Assembly (NCBI GenBank): GCA_946807835.1
Contig: OX327684.1
Coordinates: 16,702,501 to 16,766,500, forward strand
Direction: 5' to 3'
Length of the DNA: 64,000 bases
Source of the DNA: Ailanthus altissimus
Taxonomy: Eukaryota > Streptophyta > Magnoliopsida > Sapindales > Simaroubaceae
Position 1 is the first letter of the stretch. Every line of letters begins with the position of its first letter. Below the pieces are notes generated by a model, which saw only the letters and a list, made by a program, of their open reading frames with translations, was not told where the DNA came from and did not search any database. This document shows, in pieces, positions 26,265-38,559 of this stretch. A program made the position numbers and the translations under genes.

Positions 26265-27414
26265 GTGCCGCTTGCCCATAAGGTTCACCTCATAGAGTGT
26301 TACTCAATCCGATGGTCTGTGGGTAACCTCATGAGTATTGACCCCCTATGGCATGTAAATCTTCGATGTCTTTAAAGCTATATATTTGTAGGGTACAGCT
26401 CATATAGCATTACCATGTCCAGTGATCTATAGGTAACCTCATGAGTACTGCCCCACTACGAAATATACACATCATGTCCATAGGATACACATCATAGAGC
26501 GTTACCCTATCCGATAATCTGTTGATAACCTCATGAGTGCCCCTCTATGGAGTGTAAATCTTTAATATCTTCAAAGTTATATATTTGGATGGTACATCTC
26601 ATAGAGGGTTACCCTATTTGGTGGTCTGTGGGTAACCTTATGAGTGTCATCCCCTATGAAATATACGTTGCGCATCTTTAGGGTACATCTCATAAAGAGT
26701 TATGCGGTCTGATGGTCTGTAGGTAACCTTATGAGTGTCGCCCCCTATGGCTTGTAAATCTTTAATGTCTTTAAAGTTGTATATTTGTAGGGTACATCTT
26801 ATAGAGCATTAATCTGTTTGGTGGTCTATGGTTTGTGGGTAACCTTAGGAGTGCCGCCCCCTACGAAGTAGTTACATGTCTATAGGGGACACCTCATAGA
26901 ACGTTACCTCGTTCGATGGTCTGTGAGTAACCTCATAAATGTCGCCCCTCTATGGCATGTAAATCTTCAATGTATTCAGCTGCATATTTATAGAGGTAGA
27001 CCTTATAGAGCGTTATCTTGTATGGTGGTCTATAGGTAACCTCCTAAGTGCCGTCTCTCTACGAAGTATATGCTGCATGTCCATAAGGTACACCTCATAA
27101 AACGTTAGCTGGTCTGGTGGTTTGCATGTAACCTCATAAGTGTCGTCCCCCTATGGCATATAAATCTTCAATGTCTTCAAAGTTGTATATTCGTAGGGTA
27201 CACCTCATAAACTGTCACTCGGTCTAATGGTTTGTGGGTAACTTTATGAGTGCCGCCCCTCATTTGGTATGTAAATCTTTAAAGTCTTCAAAGTTGTATA
27301 TTCATAAGGTACATCTAATAAACCGTCACTCGGTCTGATGGTCTGTAGGTAACTTTATGAGTGCCACCCCTCATTTGGTGTGTAAATCTTTAATGTTTTC
27401 AAAGTTATATATTC
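26265..27414. repeat. Minisatellite of alternating ~110-bp and ~91-bp subunits
   Basis: The units share GGGTACACCTCATAGAGCGT and GATGGTCTGTGGGTAACC. Positions of the GGTAAC core are about 26322, 26432, 26524, 26631, 26722, 26838, 26926, 27034, 27127, 27238 and 27349. Spacing is therefore 110, 92, 107, 91, 116, 88, 108, 93, 111, 111. Long units carry a segment like TATGGCATGTAAATCTTCAATGTCTTC; short units carry TACGAAGTATA...CATGTCCATA. Such arrays are common between pol and the 3' LTR of Tat elements. It continues at 32843-32895 and 36282-36408 beyond nested insertions. Confidence 0.9.
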
Positions 27415-27419
27415 GTAGG

Positions 27420-27805
27420 TGATGTCTAATTTAATGACCTAGCACAAGTGCATGCTTTTTGTATCAAGTAATATAGGACTAAGTCCAGATTATCGATCCC
27501 ACAGAGACTATTGTTTCTATTTTCTTCAATTGAATACTAAAATTACTCTATTTTACCTTCATCCAGACTAGCTTCAAGGATGAAGTTTAACTAACTAAAT
27601 TATTGCTATCAAATTGAACCTAGTTAAAATATTGCAAGTACTTAGAGATAGGATTCACTAAATTGATAGGTAATCTAGGGTATCGATGTATCCCCTAGTA
27701 GTTCACTGAACCCTTTAGCCCCTTAGTTATTCCTTTTTTATCAATTGATTGGCTAGACACTGATTTCATCATAAGCTTCTGTCGACAGTCGAATGATAAT
27801 ATCAT
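27420..27805 (-). repeat. Truncated 3' LTR of the Athila-type element
   Basis: It matches 31461-31846 with few differences. Similarity stops abruptly after ...AATGATAATATCAT, so about 1 kb of the LTR is missing. Confidence 0.88.
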
Positions 27806-29750
27806 GACTCAAAAAATAAAAATTAAAAACTAAAAACAAGCTCAGGTTGATTAGATGATCAATATCGTTGTCTCAAAAGCTGCAAAAAATAGCACAAGGC
27901 TCTTTAGAAATCAATAAACAACTTTCAACAATCCTCATACCATTAATCAAGTACTTCATTTTCCCTTGTCAATGATCACTTGTGTGTGTGTGTGTAATAA
28001 GCAAGTAAATAGCTAAATAGAACATAGATTTACTCAATACTTAAAAAAGTACATGAAGATGATATCTCAGCATAGTTTCAATTATAACACTACCATAAGC
28101 TTGCTTTTCATACTACTCTCTACTAATGTAGAAATACACATGTCTAGGGATCTATTTAGAAGTTTATTAGCTTGTAATGTAAGGCTAAGGTAAAGGTGAG
28201 TTATAAAAATATATATAAAGTGCAAATCACACCATTAACACTTAAACTTTACTCAGAAACCTCTTGATTCCTTCTCCTCCTTGATTCTTCATCTCCTCCC
28301 CCAAACTTATGTTATTTATATCTTTCTTTTAATCACATTTTTGCAAGGAATTTCTTATTTTTCTTAAGCTGGGGACATTATGCATTTAAACATTTTTCTT
28401 TCTTTTTTTTCTCTTTTTTTTTGTACCTCTAAACTTACATTGATATGTACCTTCAAGACTTATTGCTTTTCATTGCAATACCCTTCTTTCATACATCCAT
28501 AACTTTTTTTTATTTTAAGAATATTTCTAAGTAAACTCAAGGTTTATGGTGCTACTAGTAGATTTTAGAATAAGTAAACTCAAAGTCTTTAGGCTTATAA
28601 TATGGTTAAATAGAAAAAAAAAGGACAATTAGGCTCAAACGGGGTGACTAGGGATAAATGTACATATAAAGTAGGCTCAAAAAAGCTCAAACGGTCCAAA
28701 GATGGCCTAATGTCATTTTTCTAAGCGTGTGAATTCTAGGATTTCGCCTCAAGTAGTAATTAAGCAAGTTCTAGAGTGTTGATCCTCGAGACTGTGGTGT
28801 ACTACTTAAGCAAAAAGTATCTCTAAGCAAACAATTCAACTAATACATGCTTATTTTAATGTGCTCAAGAATAAGTGATCAAAAAATAAGCTTGAATTCA
28901 GTCCAACAATTATGATATAAGAGTTATCTCAACCATTTATTATTTTCTAAAGACTTGTGAAAATACATTCAGCCAATATTTTATTTCATATCATGGATTA
29001 ATGATCACCATCTCAACCAAAACTTAACAACCTAAAAAAAAATATTACCCCACAAGACAATCAATCAAAGCATGCAGCAATATAAACACAAGTAAGGTGT
29101 TTTCCACTCCCAAATTTAAATTAGATATTGTCCTCAATGTTTAAAAAAAAACTTAAAAGTAAGAAAAACTCCCCTGGTAACTAAAATTGAAGTAGTGCAA
29201 CGTTGTGTTCTAATGAATGTGACTGCGATATGTTTTTACTCCAACGCTTGAAATTACTTGTGCTGCTTCATTGAATGCTTGAATTGCTGATTTATTCATA
29301 CAAAAGAAAACTAACATAATTAAAACTGAAAATATGCTAATAAAAATAAAAATTACTTGGGTTTCCTCTCAAGAAGCGCTTGATTTAGCGTCGTTGGCTT
29401 GACGAGGCTCTTTCTACTCTTATGGAGGATTAAAGTCAATGGTGGAAGCATCTTTATATGTGAGCTTGTTAGGCTTTCTTTCTTTTAGCTTTCACATCTT
29501 CTTTATTTGATCTTGGGCAACAACTTGTTCCTCTTTCTCCTCGTGTTTTTTTGGAAATACTTGAATCTTAGACCAGTGAAGTGTCTCTTTTGTGCCTTTC
29601 TCTTCGATCCTATTATTGTACTGCTTCTTTTTCTTCTCTTTCTATGCCTTAACACTTTTTTTTATGTGAGGATTCAACATCTCCATGTCTTTGAGCTCTT
29701 TGGTGTATGATGGCATCACATTAATGCTGCAACAATCAAGTAATGTAGTG
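27806..29750 (-). other. Non-coding 3' portion of the Athila-type element
   Basis: No conserved frame was found. It contains a (TG)n run at about 27981-27995. Several stretches, for example the one around CTCCCAAATTTAAATTAG at 29108, look like the long non-coding region that precedes the 3' LTR in Athila elements. Confidence 0.55.
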
Positions 29751-29758
29751 TGCATGGG

Positions 29759-31293
29759 CTAATTCTGATCTTTGTTACCAGTATTTTCTACTATGTTGTC
29801 ACTTTTCTGCACCTTAGAATGTTGTTGCACTTTAATATCAAATTTTGCACATTTTATTGTTGAGAATTCTGCACTTTTATGAGATTTTACACTATTTTCT
29901 AGACTGGTATTCTGCTGATTTTTTGTTTCAACACTTGTTGGACACCTCTGCAGCCTTTGAAGAAAAGGAATAGGCAATCTATATGGTTGCACTTTATTTT
30001 TTTGCACTTCCTTCTCCTTTATACTTAATGGTAGTGGTGTGGATGTGTTTTCTTGTAAGATCTTACCACTCTTTAAGTCGATGGCTTGGCATTGCTCTAC
30101 AACCCCTTTTGGATTTATATCAGTATCACTTGGTAGAGTGCCTTAAGGGCTCCTATTAATTGCAGCAGTAAGTTGTCCCATTTGAACCTCTAAATTCTTC
30201 AAAGATGCTGAATGATTCTGTAGGATGGCATCATTAGACTTCATATATTGTATAAACATATCTTCCAATGTCAGCCTCTTTTCTTATGGTGGTGGGAATC
30301 CTGGGGGATTCATTGGTCTAGATGGCTCCTCTTTGTTGTAACGCCAAAAGAAGTTTGGATGATCTCTCTACCCTGGATTAAGGAAGTTAGATTGTGGGTT
30401 ATGTAGTTTTCGGTTAAAATTGCCCACATAATTCACTGCTGTTATGCATCGCCTATTCATGTGGTTATCACCACAAAAGTCGCATATTACTTGTCGAGTT
30501 TTGACGGCATTTAATACATCAAACCTCTTGGATAATGAATTAATTTGTGCTGCTAATGCATTGAATGCGTCAATCTCATATATACCGCAACTCTCTTGGG
30601 TGTAACTCTCTCTGGTGGGCATTGGTAACTGTTTGACGCCATCTCTTCTAATAGATCATAAGACTCATCTGTAAACTTATTCATTAAAGCTCCTCCAGCA
30701 ACAACATCTGCAATGGTCTTCAAATGGCCTACTAATCCATTATAGAACGTTTGGACTAATAGCCATTTAGGGACTTCATGATGAGGACACTTCCTCAACA
30801 TGTCTTTGAAGCACTCTCATGCCTCATACAATGACTCTCCATCAATCTGATTGAATGAGATAATGTCATTCCTCATCTTTGCTGGTGGAAAGAACTTGGC
30901 TAAGAACTTATGTGCTAAATCTTCTCACATTGATATGGATCCTGAAAGCAATGACATCAATCAATTCTTAGCTCTATCTCTTAAGGAGAAAGGGAATAGT
31001 CTCAACCTAATGGCATCGTCGTAGACTTCGTTGTATTTGAAGGTATCACAAATTTTCAAGAAATTTATGATATACATGTTATGATCGTCATTGGGAGCTC
31101 CGCTAAACTGTACAGTCTCTTTCAGGATTTGAATAATATTTGGCTTGATCTCAAAGTTGTTGGCATTAACGGTTGGTTGCCGAATACTAGACTGAACGCC
31201 ATTTGTAGTTAGGATAGCATACTTTTTTAAAGCTTTCTGTGGTATCATGGGCTCAAACACTGGATTATTGATGTGATCGTTGTTTCCCTCCAT
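29759..31293 (-). pseudogene. Athila-type gag remnant
   Basis: On the minus strand from the ATG at 31293 (MEGNNDHINNPVFEPM). The core reads RQPTVNANNFEIKP and DDAIRLRLFPFSLRDRAKN, typical of Athila gag. After stops and a frameshift it continues with GESLYEA, LVQTFYNGLVG, GGALMNKFTDESYDLLEEMA and a knuckle CDFCGDNHMNRRC at about 30440-30480. The last part (30007-29759) is a low-similarity tail. Stops occur at about 30960, 30870 and 30550, so it is non-functional. Confidence 0.9.
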
Positions 31294-31437
31294 GGTATGA
31301 ACTGTCAAAGAAAAATAAAAACAAAATCAAAGTAAAAAGAAGAAGATAAAATAAAAATAAAAATGAGAAAACAAAAATCTGAATTAAAAGTAAGTAGCTT
31401 GGTATTAGTATTAATCTAAAGAATAGATAAAATTAGT

Positions 31438-31460
31438 CTTCGGCAATGGCACCAAAAATT
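31438..31460 (-). other. Primer binding site of the Athila-type element
   Basis: The minus strand reads TTTTTGGTGCCATTGCCG next to the LTR end. The Athila-type site usually reads TGGCGCCGTTGCCGGGG, so two or three bases have changed. Confidence 0.75.
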
Positions 31461-32842
31461 TGATGTCTAATTTAATGACCTAGTGCAAGTGCATGCTTTT
31501 TGATATAAGACTAAGTCCAAATTATCGATCCCACAGAGACTATTGTTTCTATTTTCTTCAATTGAATACTAAAATTACTCTATTTTACCTTTATCCAGAC
31601 TAGCTTCAAGGATGGAGTTTAACTAACTAAATTATTGCTATCGAATTAAACCTAATTAAAATATTGCAAGTACTTAGAGATAGGATTCATTAAATTGATA
31701 GGTAATCTAGGGCATCAACGTATCCCCTAGTAGTTCACTGAACCCTTTAGCCCCTTAGTTATTCCCTTTTTATCAATTGATTGGCTAGACACTAATTTCA
31801 TCATAAGCTTCTGTCGACAGTCGAATGATAATATCATACCCTAACAATTACCTATATATCTATGGTAATCCGAATAAGATGCAACTCATTAAGATTAAGT
31901 CTAATCAAACCATACATGCCACTTAGGTATATGTCTATTCTAGATTGAACTTATAGATATTACCATATGATCATGTATCAATCTACCCTAGGCTAAACAC
32001 ATGATTCATTTTATCAAAGTTATCATGGTTTCTAAACAATCAAAATAATGATCAAGTATAATGAAAGTATTACGCATAGATAAATCGAATCAATTAAGGG
32101 ATAAAAGTTCATAACTAAGAGTTTAAAAGAATCAATTACATACTAGGTTCAATAACGTCAAACCCTAGATCAAAAGTATTTAACTCATATTCAAAACAAG
32201 ATTATCAAAGCAAGAGTATAAAAATATCATGATCAAAATTATCTCTTAAAACTAAGGAAGAAAATAACACAAGAGATGCCTTGAGTTGTTCTTCTTCCTC
32301 TTGTCTTGATTGCCTAAGAGTTGATTCTTCAATCTTCAATGAACTTCACCTTAATCTCTTAGTTTGAATGTGTATTCATTGCTTGCGTTTTTCTCCTTGC
32401 TAAATCTTTCTATTTTTGCCTCAAAATAGTATTTTTGTTGCTAAGAGAAACCCTAGGCGAGAGGAACTTCGAATCTACCCTGAATAGGGGAGTTGAGAAG
32501 GGTATTTAAACATCTGCACGGGTGTCGCGGCATTAGGCATGAGCACCAGGTCTATCAAGGCATCGACAAGCGCTGTAATACTGGGTGCTGAGCACCGCGG
32601 CGCTCACTTGCTGATCTGGGGGCTGCGGCGCCCAGCCACCTGCTGCTGCGCTACTTTCGTATTTTAAGCATAACTTCTTCGTTTGACGTCCGATATGTCT
32701 CCCATTTGTTCCTATGCGTCACATTTTCCATCGTGTATCTGTTTATGATCAAAAAACACAATTAAATAGTCAAATACTTATAATTTGGAGTAAAATAAAA
32801 AAGTTAGGTACAAATCCTACTAATGCTTTTATGCCCCTATCA
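31461..32842 (-). repeat. 5' LTR of the Athila-type element
   Basis: 1,382 bp; on the minus strand TGATAGGGGCATAAAAGC to ...TTAGACATCA. It contains a GC-rich block of GCGCCGC-like repeats at about 32515-32650, also found in the solo LTR at 21962-23277. There is no credible reading frame. Confidence 0.88.
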
Positions 32843-32895
32843 GTAGGGTACACCTCATAGAGCGTTACTCTGACAGATGGTCTGTGGGTAATCTC
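32843..32895. repeat. Continuation of the minisatellite between two insertions
   Basis: GTAGGGTACACCTCATAGAG...TGGTCTGTGGGTAATCTC completes the unit broken at 27414. Its last five bases, ATCTC, are the target duplication of the next insertion. Confidence 0.85.
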
Positions 32896-33057
32896 TATTA
32901 GGGTCGGTGCTTACGTGTCATCCCTAAATGTACATGTACTTCTGTATTTATATAAGTGTACATTCCTATTAAATCGTTAATAGCCATTCATATGGTATTA
33001 TGCAATGTTACGTTACAGACATTGTAGATTTGAAGGAGTTCGGATCAGATCTAAGTG

Positions 33058-33321
33058 TTAATTGATTATAACACTCAACAGATCTAAAAGGTGGAGCCTT
33101 GTCTGTAATGGAACATAGACCTGAGAGTATACTAGTAGCTGCAATCTGGTGCCAGAAAATGCCAGTTGCGTAAGTATGTTCTCAAATAATTGTCCTTGAT
33201 CTATTTCTGTCGATACGGGTCTGTCGGTGGATACCTTTTTATATAGATCAGCATATATCGTGCCTATAGGGTATAGATGGTCGTTCCTAGCCGACTGTAA
33301 GTGTGGAGCTCGTATTGACAT
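33058..33321 (-). other. Open frame inside the LTR family, copy 1
   Basis: An 87-codon frame covering the TATA-proximal part of the LTR. It has no known domain and no comparable frame in the other copies, so it is probably fortuitous. Confidence 0.2.
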
Positions 33322-33380
33322 AAGGGTATCCAGTTAGGATTGGATATGAGACAGAATCACGAAGGCCTCCGATAGACATC

Positions 33381-34815
33381 TGACACGTCTAGAATATAGG
33401 AGTTTATTCCCAAGTGCAGGATTGTCGAAGTAATAAATAACCCGATGAGAACGGGGTCGATCCACAAGGAAGTAGAATTAAAATTATAAATTATAAACAC
33501 TTTTAAGATAATTAATGCAGTATAAGATATATGCAAATATTAATTCAATTAACCAATTCAGATAAAACGCTAAGGTTCGAGGGATCTACTCTTGGCATAA
33601 GAAGTAAGAATATATTTAACTATTTTTTATAACTCAATTAGAATCCTCACACAAATGAGGTTTCAACCGGAAAATATAACAATTAAAGTTCATCATCATT
33701 TATATATTGATTAGTATTTATTTCTATCAATTATTATATACCAAATCTTATAAATGGGTTCAAGTATTTATTATATCAATCTTTATATTTGTCTACAATA
33801 AATCAGGACTCCCACTTTACAAGAAAAGTTATATATACAAAATCTTGTAAATGATTTCAAGAATTTATTGTGCTAAGTATAAGGTTTGTCAATAATAAAT
33901 CAAGAATCACCACTTTTAGAAGAAAAAGGCATTAATTCTACAAATAAAATAAATACATTATATATAAACTTGCATAACTTAAAAATGAAGCATTAAATTC
34001 ATGAATAAATATTAAACATATCTTATTATCTTACCAAGAGCTTTACCCTTTCACCTTAACTTAAAGAAAATTATTTGGACATAATAAAACTAAAGAAAAA
34101 TAAAAGAAATGGAAGAAGAAATAACATAATTTAATAGTAAACAAGAGAAATAAATTTACAAAGAAATGGATACAAAAGACAAGTATTTTGAACTAAATTC
34201 TAACTTTTTAATTACATCCTTTAGGCATAAACAAGCCACCTATTTATAAAAAAATATGGATAAATCGAGACAAATTTGGAGGGAACCACTTGGTTGATGA
34301 AAGTCAAGAATGGTGGTAAAATAATTTGCATTGATTATCACTAGGGCACCCACTTGATTATCCAATTTGGAATTGATGTTATCCAAATTAGTAGTCACTC
34401 AAAACATCAAAGTTGTAGATAAGTCTCTTATCTTTCCAAATTAAGTAATCTCATACGTATTAGATACTTATTTCTATAGTTATGAGCCAAATACTGATGA
34501 CTGTTCAAACTGGGCCTGTACTACAGATCAGTTCTGTTTTAGGCCATTTTCACCCTCTAAAAACTCAAATTTCAAATGCTTTGTGAAATATAATATATTA
34601 GCCCATTGAGTCAGCTCTTCACAAGATCAAGAATCACCTCAATTGGATCTTTAGGTAGAAAGTTATGCCCATTTTACCGAACCTACTACAAAATAGTTAA
34701 AAGATAATTAGGTACAATATTGTAAACATACTTAAGTTAAAAAACTTAAATACACTAGTAATACAAAACAATCATGTAAAAATCTTATTAAATGTGTAAT
34801 TTCAAGTGTTCATCA
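33381..34815 (-). mobile_element. Solo LTR (gypsy type) nested inside LTR family copy 1
   Basis: 1,435 bp starting TGACACGTCTAG and ending TTCATCA, flanked by ACATC (33376-33380 and 34816-34820). Removing it restores CGATAGACATCTTATATAAG, as expected from copies 2 and 3. On the minus strand it ends with GGATCGACCCCGTTCTCATC and GGTTATTTATTACTTCG, a layout shared with the other gypsy LTRs here. No coding capacity is seen. Confidence 0.85.
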
Positions 34816-34903
34816 ACATCTTATATAAGCCGTCAACGAAGGGTCCTCTCGAGTTGAGTAGTATATGTGATCATTTAACCTGAGTGCCACGGTGGGCTTG
34901 TAA

Positions 34904-35456
34904 GTGATCCACCATACTTTTGTTCCACGCATGTCACAGACCTTTCATGGTGTGACCGCTGGATGTCGCTGGGTATGTTTTGATGCTTATGGAGTCCGAT
35001 GTGTACAGATATGGGATTTGTCAGCTAGTATAGGGAGTTTAATATCCAGATACTTTGAGATTATATCTCAGAAAATCTCGTGGCCACAAGTATCAATCTC
35101 AAAAAAAAGTTCCGTCAGGGTAGAACAATATGGCAAAGGAGTTTACACATATTGTTCAATGAGATACAAGTCTGGAGATAAAACATGGATGAGCACTGGG
35201 GATTTAACGGTGATAATCTATATCCCCGCACATTCAGGATATCATGACGGAAGAACTATACGTATGCGTTGTAACCTCAACTTGTATGGTTCAACGCGCT
35301 GATTTGTATATTCGTGACGTATGTGTGGGGCATTGCTCACGAACTCATGGAATAGTTCTATTTGACGAATCGGGCGTAGGACCTAAGGAGTCCCGCGATA
35401 TGGAGTGTACTCGTTGTGTACTAGGGCAGCGTGCTGGATTAAATTGTTTAATCTAG
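34904..35456 (+). other. Two overlapping open frames in LTR family copy 1 (132 and 70 codons)
   Basis: These are antisense to the LTR as oriented by its TATA box. The second one (35244-35456; VQRADLYIRDVCVGHCSRTH, FDESGVGPKESRDMECTRC) is also open in copy 2 (37400-37185) and copy 3 (46961-46704), and is decayed in copy 4. No known domain was recognised. They may be coding, or open only because the copies are young. Confidence 0.35.
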
Positions 35457-35769
35457 CAATATTCAGCAATACCACGGGAATGTGTGCGTGTTTGTATTTA
35501 AGTGTTAAATACAAAAATTAGTTAATAATTGTTATTTACTAATTGTATTATGACACGTATCGTATTGTGGACCCTCAGTTGAGTTTACCAAAGTGCGGGA
35601 TTTAGTGAGACCCACTAGAGGGTGAACTTGGTAATTATTTATGAGGAGCAAAATAGTCATTTCTTACTTTGATTATTTAATTGTTAAATAATTAAATATC
35701 TCTCTTTTTATATTATATATATTTATATTATTCATTATAATATATTATATAATATTATTTATATATATA

Positions 35770-35790
35770 AAGAAAGAAAGAAAGAAAGAG
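35770..35790. repeat. (AAAG)n microsatellite
   Basis: A run of AAAG units followed by purine-rich sequence inside LTR family copy 1. Confidence 0.8.
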
Positions 35791-36281
35791 GGAGAGAAAC
35801 AATTTTTTGGCCAATTTGGTCGAGAGAGGAAGAGAAGGGAAGAAAGAAGAAGAAGAAAAAGAGACAACTAAAAGGAAAAATGAAATTATTTCATTTTTCT
35901 TTATCGATCCAATTGAAGTAATGATTGATTACTTCAAACTCTTTATTTTTTATCTTTTTGGAGAAAATGATATAAACATACTCTCGGCTATTTTGGGGAT
36001 TAAGAGTTAATCTCGGGCTAAATATCAAGCTGTTGTTCTAGCTCACCAAGCCCACCGTGTTGGTGACTAGAACTGCACACAAGTTGGTCTCCATGCAGAC
36101 TCTAGAAAAAACACGTGTATAACGTTACACATTTTGGTAAGTTCTCTAACAGATTAATATATTAATACGATTAATATATTTGTTTATTGTGTTTATTGCA
36201 AAATTTACACGTTTCCGCTGTGCTAGGCAATAAGCACAATTGCACATGCATACACCCATACGTGCCTTAGATCTGTCGACA

Positions 36282-36408
36282 ATCTCATGAGTGCTGCCCT
36301 CTACGAAGTATAGGCTGAACGTTCATAGGGTACACCTCATAGAGCGTTACCTGATTCGGTGGTTTGTGGGTAACCTTATGAGTTCAACCCCCTATGGCGT
36401 GTTATTTT
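36282..36408. repeat. Last unit(s) of the minisatellite
   Basis: ATCTCATGAGTGCTGCCCTCTACG...GTGGGTAACCTTATGAGTTC is a short-type unit directly continuing the array left of copy 1. It is followed by the start of a long-type unit (CCCCCTATGGCGTG). Confidence 0.85.
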
Positions 36409-38440
36409 TGTTGGCGGATCTAAGGCACGTAGGTGTATGCATGTGCAATTGTGTCTATTGTCTAACGCAGTGGAAATGTATAAATTTTGTAATAAACATA
36501 ATAAATATAATATATTAATCACATTAATATATTTATAGGACTAGAGAACTCACTATAACTTGTAATGTTATATATGTATTACCCTGGAGTTCGTATAGAG
36601 ACCAACTCGCGTCCAGTTCTAGTCACCAATTCGGTGGGCTTGGTGAGCTAGAATAATAGCTCTATATTCAGCTTGGGATTAACTCTTAATTTCCAAAATG
36701 AGCAGAAGTGAATTTACATCATTTTCTTCAAAAGAATAAGAAATGGAGAGTTTGAAGCAATTTATAATTGCTCCAATTGGAAGCATAGAGGAAAATGAAA
36801 CAATTTCATTTTTCCTCCTTTTTTTTTCTTTTCTCATTCTTTCTTTCTTCCTTCTCTTCTCCCTCCATTTCTTCTCTTTCCTCCCTCGGCCGAATGGGCC
36901 AAATTCAAATTCAAATTCTTTTCTTTATATATATATAATATAATATAATAAATAATAATATATATTATATAATTTAAAAATAAAGATATTTTGATTATTT
37001 AACTATTAAATAATCACATTGAGAAATAACTATTTTATCCTTCATAAATAGTTACCAAGTTTACCCCCTAGTGGGTTCCACCAAATCCCACACTCAGGTA
37101 AACTCAACCGATGGTCCACAATACGCTACGTGTCATTATACAATTAGTAAATAACAATTATTGACTAATTGTTATATTTAACACTTAAATATAAACACGC
37201 ATGCATTCTTGTGGAATTATTGAATATTGCTGGATTAAATAATTTAATCTGACACGCTGCCCTAGTGTACAACGAGTACACTCCATATCGTGGGACTCGT
37301 TAGGTCCTACGCCCGATTCGTCAAATGAAATTATTCCATGAGTCCGTAAGCAATGACCCACGCATACGTCATAGATATACAAATCAGCGTGTTGAACCAT
37401 ACAAGCTGAGGTTATAACGTATACGTATAGTTATTCCGTCATGATATCCTGGATGTGCGGGGATATAGATTATCATCGTCAAATCCTCATGTGCTCATCC
37501 ATGTCCTATCTCTAGACTTGTATATCACTGAATAATATGCGCAAACTTCTTTGCCATATTGTTCCACCTTGGCAGAACTCTTTCCCGGGATGGTTGCTTG
37601 TGGCTATAAGACTTTCTGAGATACAGTCTCGAAGCATCTGGATATCAAACTCCATATAGAAGCTGACGGATCCCATATCTGTACACACCGAACTCCATAA
37701 GCATCAGACCATACCCAGCGACACCCAGCGGTCACACCATGAAAGGTCTGTGACATGCGTAGAACCAAAGTATGGTGAATCACTTATAAGCCCACCGTGG
37801 CACTCTGGTCAAAGGACCACATATACTACTCAACTCGAGAGGACCCTCCGTTGATGGCTTACATTAAGTGTCTATCAGACGCCCTCATAAGTCTGTCCCA
37901 TATCCAGTCCTAACTAGATACCCATATGTCAATACAAGTTCCAAGCTCATAATCGGTCAGGAATGACCATCTATACCCGATAAGTACGGCATATGCTGAT
38001 CTATATATAAAGGTATCCACCGATAGACCCGTATCGGTAGAAATAGATCAGGGACTATTATTCGAGAACATATTTGTGTAACTTGTAGTTCCTGGCACCC
38101 GATTACAACTCTTGCAACTATACAGTTACTAGTATATTCTCAGGTCTATGTCTCTTTACAGATAAGGCTCCAACTCTTGGATCTACTGAGTGTTATAACC
38201 AGGTAACACTTAGTTATGTTAACATTTAGCAATTATATCTTTCAACGTAGCTAACTATGAGCCCTTATCTAAACTCCTTTAGATCTGATTTGAACTCCTT
38301 CAGACTTACAATGTCTGCAACGTTACATGCATAATACCATATAAATTGATATTAGCGATTTAATGGGAATGTATACTTGTATAAATATACAAGTATATAT
38401 ATATATATTCAGGGATGGCACGTAAGCACCGACCCTAACA
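36409..38440 (+). mobile_element. 2-kb LTR family, copy 2 (solo LTR)
   Basis: 2,032 bp from TGTTGGCGGATCTAAGGCACG to GCACCGACCCTAACA. It lies in inverted orientation to copy 1 and is separated from it by one minisatellite unit. Flanking bases ATTTT / AATTT are an imperfect duplication. A strong TATA-like CTATATATAAAGG is at 38001-38013, which sets the orientation. The minus-strand frame 37400-37185 corresponds to the conserved frame in copy 1. No retroviral genes are present. Confidence 0.8.
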
Positions 38441-38559
38441 AATTTAGAGGCGTTGTTTTCTATTTTTAATTTGCGGATGTCAGCAATTACTTACTCGCAG
38501 ATTCTGAACAGCCATTTATGTAAAGATACATGCTAGAAAATAATAATTTTATTAAAAAT

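Larger units (their letters stand above)
27420..32842 (-). mobile_element. Athila-type Ty3/gypsy element lacking pol, nested in the minisatellite
   Basis: Flanked by a perfect GTAGG duplication (27415-27419 and 32843-32847); removing the element rejoins one minisatellite unit. On the minus strand it has a 5' LTR (31461-32842), a primer site TTTTTGGTGCCATTGCCG, a broken gag, then about 2.3 kb of non-coding sequence and a 386-bp piece of 3' LTR. No protease, RT, RNase H or integrase was found between gag and the 3' LTR, so pol and the first part of the 3' LTR have been deleted. Confidence 0.88.
32896..36281 (-). mobile_element. 2-kb LTR family, copy 1 (solo LTR), itself interrupted
   Basis: Flanked by ATCTC (32891-32895 and 36282-36286); the flanking minisatellite unit is seamless once it is removed. 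On the minus strand it runs from TGTCGACAGATCTAAGGCACG to the complement of TATTAGGGTCGGTGCTTACG. Net length without the nested insert is about 1.95 kb. It is similar to the copies at 36409-38440, 45794-47960 and about 52911-55381. A TATA-like CTATATAAAAAGG (minus) is at about 33235-33248. No retroviral genes are present. Confidence 0.82.

Noticed and set aside
26265..27414. Repeat array considered as CRISPR-like
   Set aside because: Units are about 90-110 bp, diverged throughout and lack constant repeats with unique spacers; the context is a plant retrotransposon.
32896..36281. 2-kb family considered as a DNA transposon with terminal inverted repeats
   Set aside because: Only TGTT...AACA is inverted at the ends. 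Longer inverted repeats are absent, and a 5-bp duplication with a TATA box suits an LTR better.
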